Positions 27,136 to 32,353 of a stretch of DNA of 32,353 nucleotides are shown here, piece after piece. Within the stretch, counting starts at the first letter, position 1. Each line of letters starts with the position of its first letter. The translations under genes were made by a program, and so were the position numbers. The notes below the pieces were generated by a model that searched no databases, had not been told where the DNA came from, and saw only the letters and a program-made list of their open reading frames with translations. Source of the stretch: Geobacteraceae bacterium (GTDB taxonomy: Bacteria > Desulfobacterota > Desulfuromonadia > Geobacterales > Pseudopelobacteraceae). The DNA lies in NCBI GenBank assembly GCA_025355965.1, contig JANXYR010000026.1:1-32353 (forward strand), written 5' to 3'.

Positions 27136-27690
27136 CTTCAATAAAACGAAACTGCCGCAGGCGCTAACGCCACATAGCCCAGTGCGCCGGCTTTGAGACA
27201 TAATCTAAATGCTGAGAATGGAGAATCTTGGCCGAAGGATCAATCTTCAATATCTCCCAAACCACATAGATAGGTTGCTATACATATGGGTGAGCAAGTG
27301 CTGGCTTTCAAAAAAGGATAAAACCGTATAGAACAAGGGTTAAAAAGGTGCCGTCTTAAAACAGGCCTATAAGGCTTTAATTGACTGGTCGCTATAGATT
27401 GATATGGTTTTGGTGTGTTTTGGCATTCTAGGCGGGTTATGGACGTTTGAGGGCAATAATAACAATTTTAGCGTAAAACTGCCAAAAATTTGTTGCAGAT
27501 AAATAGAATCTTCAGTGGATCACTGCCAACATCCACGAAATAACTACACTGAGTTAATAAAGATTATATACGTAATACCCTGTAGCATTTACCTCCTCCT
27601 TCTCCCCAACAGAGCATAATCTTAATACATTGTAACATTCACGCAAATCTCATCCCGACATTTCGCCATAACAATAAGTTATTGCGTCAT

Positions 27691-27793
27691 AACACCCTTG
27701 CATATGGTGTGTCATATCACTCAATTTGAGTGTAATAACCTAGTATATACATCTCAAAAACACCCCATATAACACCCCAGTATATGGGGTGTT
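27691..27793. promoter_or_regulatory. cluster of AACACCCC-type repeats, candidate activator sites
   Basis: AACACCC...GGTGTGTCATAT (27691-27717), AACACCCCATAT (27759-27770) and the perfect AACACCCCA-N5-TGGGGTGTT (27771-27779, 27785-27793). Direct and inverted copies of the same 9-mer lie 200-300 bp before the -24/-12 promoter. Related to the sites at 23341-23371 and 15034-15050. Confidence 0.5.
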
Positions 27794-27989
27794 AACCACT
27801 ATAATTAAATTCATCTATAGATTTGTAAAAATTAATTTATTCGGCTCACTGACACGGGATATATTCTGTAGTTAAATAATCAAATATAATAAATTCAGTG
27901 TATTAAGTCTTGTCATCAACATGTCGGTATCTGCATGTATTAAAACTTTTATACGCAATTTAAAATATATACTACGTGCTCTATATAAT

Positions 27990-28005
27990 TGGTACAGCTA
28001 TTGCT
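27990..28005 (+). promoter_or_regulatory. sigma-54 (-24/-12) promoter of selenocytochrome 2
   Basis: TGGTACAGCTATTGCT: GG-N10-GC with a perfect TTGCT -12 element and TGG-AC at -24. It lies 197 nt before ATG 28203. Confidence 0.75.
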
Positions 28006-28065
28006 TTATTGATTGTCAGGCTCTCTTTAATGGTGCCCGATTTGGGTAAAACGGTTCGCGGGTTT

Positions 28066-28089
28066 GTTGTCGTACCCCCATACTACAAC
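28066..28089. repeat. leader hairpin with CCCCCA loop
   Basis: GTTGT-c-GTA / TAC-t-ACAAC stem with one mismatch around the loop CCCCCA. The tip ACCCCCAT is the same as at 23588-23603. About 50 nt after the start site predicted from the -12 element. Confidence 0.4.
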
Positions 28090-28202
28090 AGCTAATGTAA
28101 ACCGGAGTTAACATTCTGAAAAGGAGGCAATTAGGTAGCGTAACAAGCTATTCACAACTCCGTAAATGAGATTAATCCATTAAATGTGAAAGGGAAGATA
28201 AA

Positions 28203-31200
28203 ATGAAAAAACATTGTAATTCTAAAATGTCTCTTCTGGTGAGTGCCTCAGCGGTCGCCGGTCTTGCCATAGGCGCAACAGTCGCCTTGGCAGCCCATCC
28301 GCCGATCCAGCTATTCACCTATGAAGAAGTTGCAGCTCAAATGAACGGCACTGTAGTTCCTGCGAACCCCTTCAGTGCTCCCACACAACAATTTCCTGTT
28401 ATGGTTGATCCGAATACCAAGCAGGGTATGCCCTACAGCCCTAAGCAGACATGTACTGGCGGCGGCAATCTGGCCTGCCACTCTACCGGCAATACTGCAA
28501 ATCTGAAAAGCTATGCCGACATGGCCGATAAATCATTCCACTCCTCACTTGGCTACAATGAGTGGATGGACAACTCCGACAGTGGCCTGTTCGTTGAAGG
28601 TGGCATACAGACCGGCTTGAATCCGCAGAAACCATGGCTGCAGTCCCACGGCCATAACGGCAAGTGGTGAGTCCCCTCTCTCCGCCAGGTGGCGGATCTT
28701 CAGAAACCAAATGCAGGACCACAAGCAGGCAAAAACGTTATATATCCCGGATCTATGGCTGCAGCTCAAAATCTCTTCCTTAACGGCGGCACAGGCTCCG
28801 ACGGCAGAGCTTACCCTAAAGTCGACATGTCGCTTTGGGACCAGGCCACCATGTGCGCTACCTGCCACGTTGGCGGTACGTTCTATGAGAAAGACCGTAG
28901 TGGAGTACGTCTCCCTATGAAAACAATGATGGACATGGGCGCGATGCTGGCTGGCCAGCCATTTGTAAACCCATTCACCTCTACTGTTTGGGAACAATAC
29001 ACCGCGCAAGGTGCAGATACATCTTTCACCACCCTTGCTCCATGGATCTATCCGCAGTACAATGGCAACAATCCGGCAAAAGGCGCGATGTTGGCACCAT
29101 TCGGTTGGGGCCAGGCAATGACCATGCAAGACCCGAACACTGGTGCTTCTATGCCGGTTGTCGCCAAGCAGTTGATGATGCCTAACGTCAAAGAGATGGA
29201 TTGCCTCTTCTGTCACTTCAAAGGGTACGACAACGTAATGACTTCTGTCATGGTTCAGGCCGGTAGCCTCAACGCCGCACCTGGAGCTGGCGCGGGCCTG
29301 TTTGATATGACCCCCGGCAGCCCAACCTACATGGGCTTCAACCCCATGAACGGAAAAACAGCCTTCACCAGAGCCGGCGCAGCATTCGGCCCTTACTCTT
29401 CCATGCAGTTTGTTTCCCTCACACCAAGCTTCATCGACAATATCAAAGCGAAGCCTGATTCCAACAACTGCATGCAGTGCCATGCAACAGGCACAATGAA
29501 GGATTTCCCTGAAATGTTCGGCGTAACCGGCACAAGCTCCGGCTTCCTGTCGTCGGCACCGATGATCTACGATCCAGCCAATGCTGTTGGTCCTCTCGGC
29601 AAGCGTATGACCGCTTACGACATCAACTCTGTATGGCTTTTCAGTGGGACGTCGCCTGTAATCAACTTCGGTAATGTTGCAGCAAACATGATGCCCGGCC
29701 TGAACTATCCGTCGGCGATGGGCGCATCATTTTATGGCAACTCAATTGTTGTTGCTGGTTCTCCTGGCTACCTCGGTGGCGGCAACAATGCGATGACCGG
29801 TCCACTCTACTATGATAATGGCACCGCTGCATCCATGATGGATCAGAACGTGCAGAAGCGTTCCGTGCCGGTCTTTGCCCGCGCTGAATGGTTCAAACGT
29901 GGCGACGCATGGCAGGATGGACAGGATGTACACAGCAAATTCGGTTGTGCCGGTTGTCACTTCACCGGTGATTCAGTTAACAAGAACCAGTGCGACCCAG
30001 GCCGCGGTTTTGACATGGCCAGCACGATTCAGGACGGCGTACCAGCCATCAGCAAAAAAGGTGTAGTAAAAGGTTACGATGCCGCCGGCATGCCTATTCT
30101 TGCTGCCAACGCCGCTGAAGTATCCGCTACTATCAAACAGCACGACACCAGAAACACAGTCAAACGGTGCGAATTCTGCCACGTAACTGGTAAGGACTAC
30201 TACGGCCAGACCATAGACACCCTTGGCGCACCAAATCCAACATCACAACACCAGGCCTACGGCTTAATGGCCAATAACGTCCAGATCGCCGACAAAATGG
30301 ATCCTCATGGCACCTACGGCGGCATGGGCATCTCTAAAGTTACCAACTTCACCTCGCCCAATACAAAACTCGGTATTGGTAACCACCTCGACGTCATGGA
30401 CTGCACAGTATGTCACGTGCAGAAAATAAGCATGGCAGTTCGTGCTCTCGATGCCTCCAGTGGTATGCGTTACCCATCCGTAGTCGGTACCAATCCTGCT
30501 TCGGGAATGATGGGACTATTTGAAGACCCAGCACCGGCTGGTTTCAATGCAGCCATGGTTACTAAGATGAACGGCATGTATGCTGGTATAAACGGCATGT
30601 TCGGTTACACCGGTGGTGAACTCCCCGGCACACTGGGTAAAGCTGGTTCATCAATGGTTGATCTGCCTGGTCCTGGCTACCAGAACATGATCCCTGCTGG
30701 CACACACGTAGTCGGCAGCAAACTCCAGGAGTGGAAACCACTCACTATGTGGCAGAAACTCGGCAACATGGAAGCTCCTTTGACAGCCTCATTTACCGGC
30801 TCCAGCAATGGTGGCCAGAGCCAGATGAACTTCCGTCGTAAACTTTACCTTGCAAACTCGATCTCGGCACTGATCTGGAACAACACAGATCCAGCTATCG
30901 ATGCTAACGGCGACACAGCTAACGGTGGTTTGCTGATTGGTAATGGTGACGAACTTGGCCGCCCAGTAAAAGCATCATTAAACGGCTACACTGACATCTT
31001 CGACGGCGATGCGCCAGACAAGAACAACACCCAGGGTTACGGCGAGCCGATCTACGATCCGTGGATCATGCGTGACCTCAAAGCAGGTATGAACTTCGGA
31101 CCGTCAGCTCTTTCCGTAATCTCAGTCGGCTTCGGCGGCCCTAGTGCCCCTGTAGTTGGCAATACGTACCAGAGTGCTTATGACGCCAATGGCCTTTTCA

Positions 31201-32353
31201 CTGGCGCATGGAAATATGCCAGCGTTTGGAGCGGTGCAGTAGTCTTCACTGAGCCAGCTGAAATAGCTAATTACAAAGCTTACCGTACCGCAACAGGTTC
31301 GAAGTCTTGGGCCGGTACTAAGATGTCCGTTGTCGGCGCACCATTCATGGTCACCCATGGCGTAAAACGTGTTGCTACCTTTGCAAAAGGCAAGTTGTGC
31401 GCAGATTGCCACTCCGCTTCTGCAGAATTCTTTACAGGCGGCTTCAACATGGTCGGCACAGCTATCCCTGCCGATGCTACATTCAACCCAACCTCACAGC
31501 TTATGCCACAGAATGCCAGCGGCGATTTTGTACGTGTTCCAGGCCTTCCTGGTTTCACTTCCGCCAGCAACCTGATGGAGCGTCCGCTTGAGCCATTCCG
31601 CATCAAGGGATATGCAAGCGATATCGCTACCATGTTTGAAGGCTTCAACAAACTTGGTCAGCCACGTACAGCTACATTCGAAGGTACTGATGGCACCTAC
31701 AAATGGACCAAGGATCTTGAGCGTGCCGATGTTATGTATCCTTCCGAAGATGGTGCGATCTACTACACGATCAACGACTGGAATACAGACGGTACACTCA
31801 AAGTTGGTGCTGTTCCTAAGACTGGTGCACAGTATGCAACCTACTTGAATACCCTGGGCACTCCTGCAGCTTCTGGTATCGGTGTGAAGCCGTTTGCCAA
31901 CTTCTCAACAGCATTCTCAGTTGACAAAGATCGTCAGTCTCCTGGCGTTCAGGTTTACACAGGTGCTCCTGTGGCCCTGATAGCTGATGTTGCACAGGTC
32001 GGTGGTGTTGTTAAATACGACTGGATCATTTCTGAGAGCAGTGGACTTGTCGACAATCCTGCAACACTTACCGTCGACGAATCCTATATTACTACCAAGC
32101 TCAGCGGCATAAACACAAGCGTGACTTTTACAACTCTTGGTAAGAAAGTCATCGTTCTGAAGGTTACCGACGAGGAAGGTAATGTTGTATCAAAAACACG
32201 TGAAGTTGAAGTAATTGCTCCACAAGCTAGCGTCATCACTTGGGTTGACAATGCCGGTGTTAATTCCGGAGCGCTTGGCCTCACAAATTTGCCACTCCCT
32301 AACAACAAGATTAAAATCATCTGGGGCGACGGCAATTATGAGTACGTAACCAC
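28203..32353 (+). CDS. selenocysteine-containing octahaem c-type cytochrome 2 (UGA at codon 156 read as Sec), partial
   Basis: ATG 28203 with AGGGA at 28191-28195. The frame runs to the right edge with TGA 28668-28670 as its only stop (1383 codons visible). By alignment with its paralogue about 45 residues are missing. Seen: signal peptide (about 1-30); haem 1 as C84-x7-C92-H93; U156 in GHNGKW-U-VPSLRQVA; then CXXCH at C218, C334, C423, C582, C656, C734 and C1066; and a PKD-like C-terminal module from about 1225. The order and surroundings of the haems match selenocytochrome 1 one for one (CxxCHVGG, CLxCHxxGY, HxDxxDCTxCH). The region after the TGA has no own start or signal peptide. Internal segments are rich in Met, Gly and Asn. 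Known: same Sec requirements as above. Inference: an exported redox enzyme or terminal electron-transfer cytochrome. Confidence 0.92.
28668..28696 (+). promoter_or_regulatory. UGA-Sec codon and SECIS element, selenocytochrome 2
   Basis: TGA at 28668-28670, 10 nt, then stem TCCGCC (28681-28686), loop AGGT and stem GGCGGA (28691-28696). Distances and sizes are identical to those after the TGA at 24055. The outer two pairs are T-A, C-G here against C-G, T-A there, so they covary. Confidence 0.92.

Larger units (their letters stand above)
27137..28202. other. 1.07-kb intergenic region before selenocytochrome 2
   Basis: No ORF of note on either strand. The left part (27137-27650) shows nothing I can identify. 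The right part is AT-rich and carries the inverted-repeat cluster (27690-27793), a -24/-12 promoter (27990-28005) and a hairpin (28066-28089). Unusually long for this compact cluster. Confidence 0.6.

Noticed and set aside
28021..28202. Cyclic-dinucleotide (GEMM) riboswitch upstream of the selenocytochromes, as known for Geobacter cytochromes
   Set aside because: The leaders were scanned for the GGCAAA...CGCAAAGCC...GGTAGC core; only isolated fragments (GGTAGC near 28136) occur, without the pairing partners.
28668..28670. Frameshift or sequencing error at the second TGA
   Set aside because: The frame does not change across the TGA; reading simply continues for over 1200 codons with homology to copy 1.
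28545..29483. 312-residue minus-strand ORF
   Set aside because: Lies wholly inside selenocytochrome 2. Its content is low-complexity Cys/His/Arg typical of antisense to a CXXCH gene, with no domain or plausible start.
1..32353. CRISPR arrays, tRNA/rRNA genes, transposases, phage genes
   Set aside because: None seen: no regularly spaced direct repeats, no recognisable RNA gene and no mobile-element protein in any frame.

Overview
The window reads like a chromosomal segment of a Desulfuromonadales / Geobacter-type bacterium. This is inferred from gene content: a dense set of c-type multiheme cytochromes, NHL-propeller lipoproteins, an outer-membrane barrel, a haem-bearing sensor kinase, an NtrC-type sigma-54 regulator and HDOD/GGDEF signalling proteins. 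No 16S or other taxonomic marker is present.

Layout. 1-2230 (minus): the N-terminal 743 residues of a secreted subtilase with MBG-like C-terminal modules, cut by the left edge. 2929-7340: an HDOD-histidine kinase overlapping a REC-PAS-GGDEF-EAL protein. 7482-12639: a membrane sensor kinase with a periplasmic CXXCH, a TonB-like protein, a small periplasmic OB-fold-like protein and a sigma-54 response regulator. 12848-16129: a Sel1-repeat protein, a cytochrome with up to 15 haems and a tetrahaem cytochrome that has its own sigma-54-type promoter and terminator. 16295-21314: a tight operon of NHL lipoprotein, pentahaem lipoprotein cytochrome, outer-membrane beta-barrel and NHL lipoprotein, followed by a dodecahaem cytochrome (21519-23156). 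This looks like a porin-cytochrome conduit. 23662 to the right edge: two large paralogous octahaem cytochromes.

Main discovery. Both octahaem genes are interrupted by an in-frame TGA at the same place in the protein (24055-24057 and 28668-28670), and both stay open in the same frame for hundreds of codons afterwards. The residues on either side are conserved (W-U-x-P-S-x-R-Q-[LV]-A). Exactly 10 nt after each TGA starts a perfect 6-bp hairpin with a 4-nt loop (CTCGCC-AGTT-GGCGAG and TCCGCC-AGGT-GGCGGA). Its two outer base pairs differ by compensatory changes. These are textbook positions and shapes for bacterial SECIS elements, so the genes most likely encode selenocysteine-containing octahaem cytochromes of about 1133 and more than 1383 residues. 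A conventional gene caller would split each into a short 'cytochrome' and a second ORF or an unannotated stretch. The Sec machinery (selA/B/C/D) is not in this window.

Control. GG-N10-GC (-24/-12) promoters lie upstream of the tetrahaem cytochrome and of both selenocytochromes. CCCC/GGGG-type inverted repeats sit 130-200 bp further upstream, where enhancer sites for an NtrC-type activator would be. A plausible circuit is: the haem-containing kinase (7482) senses periplasmic redox state, phosphorylates the sigma-54 regulator (11128), and this switches on the cytochromes. That circuit is inference.
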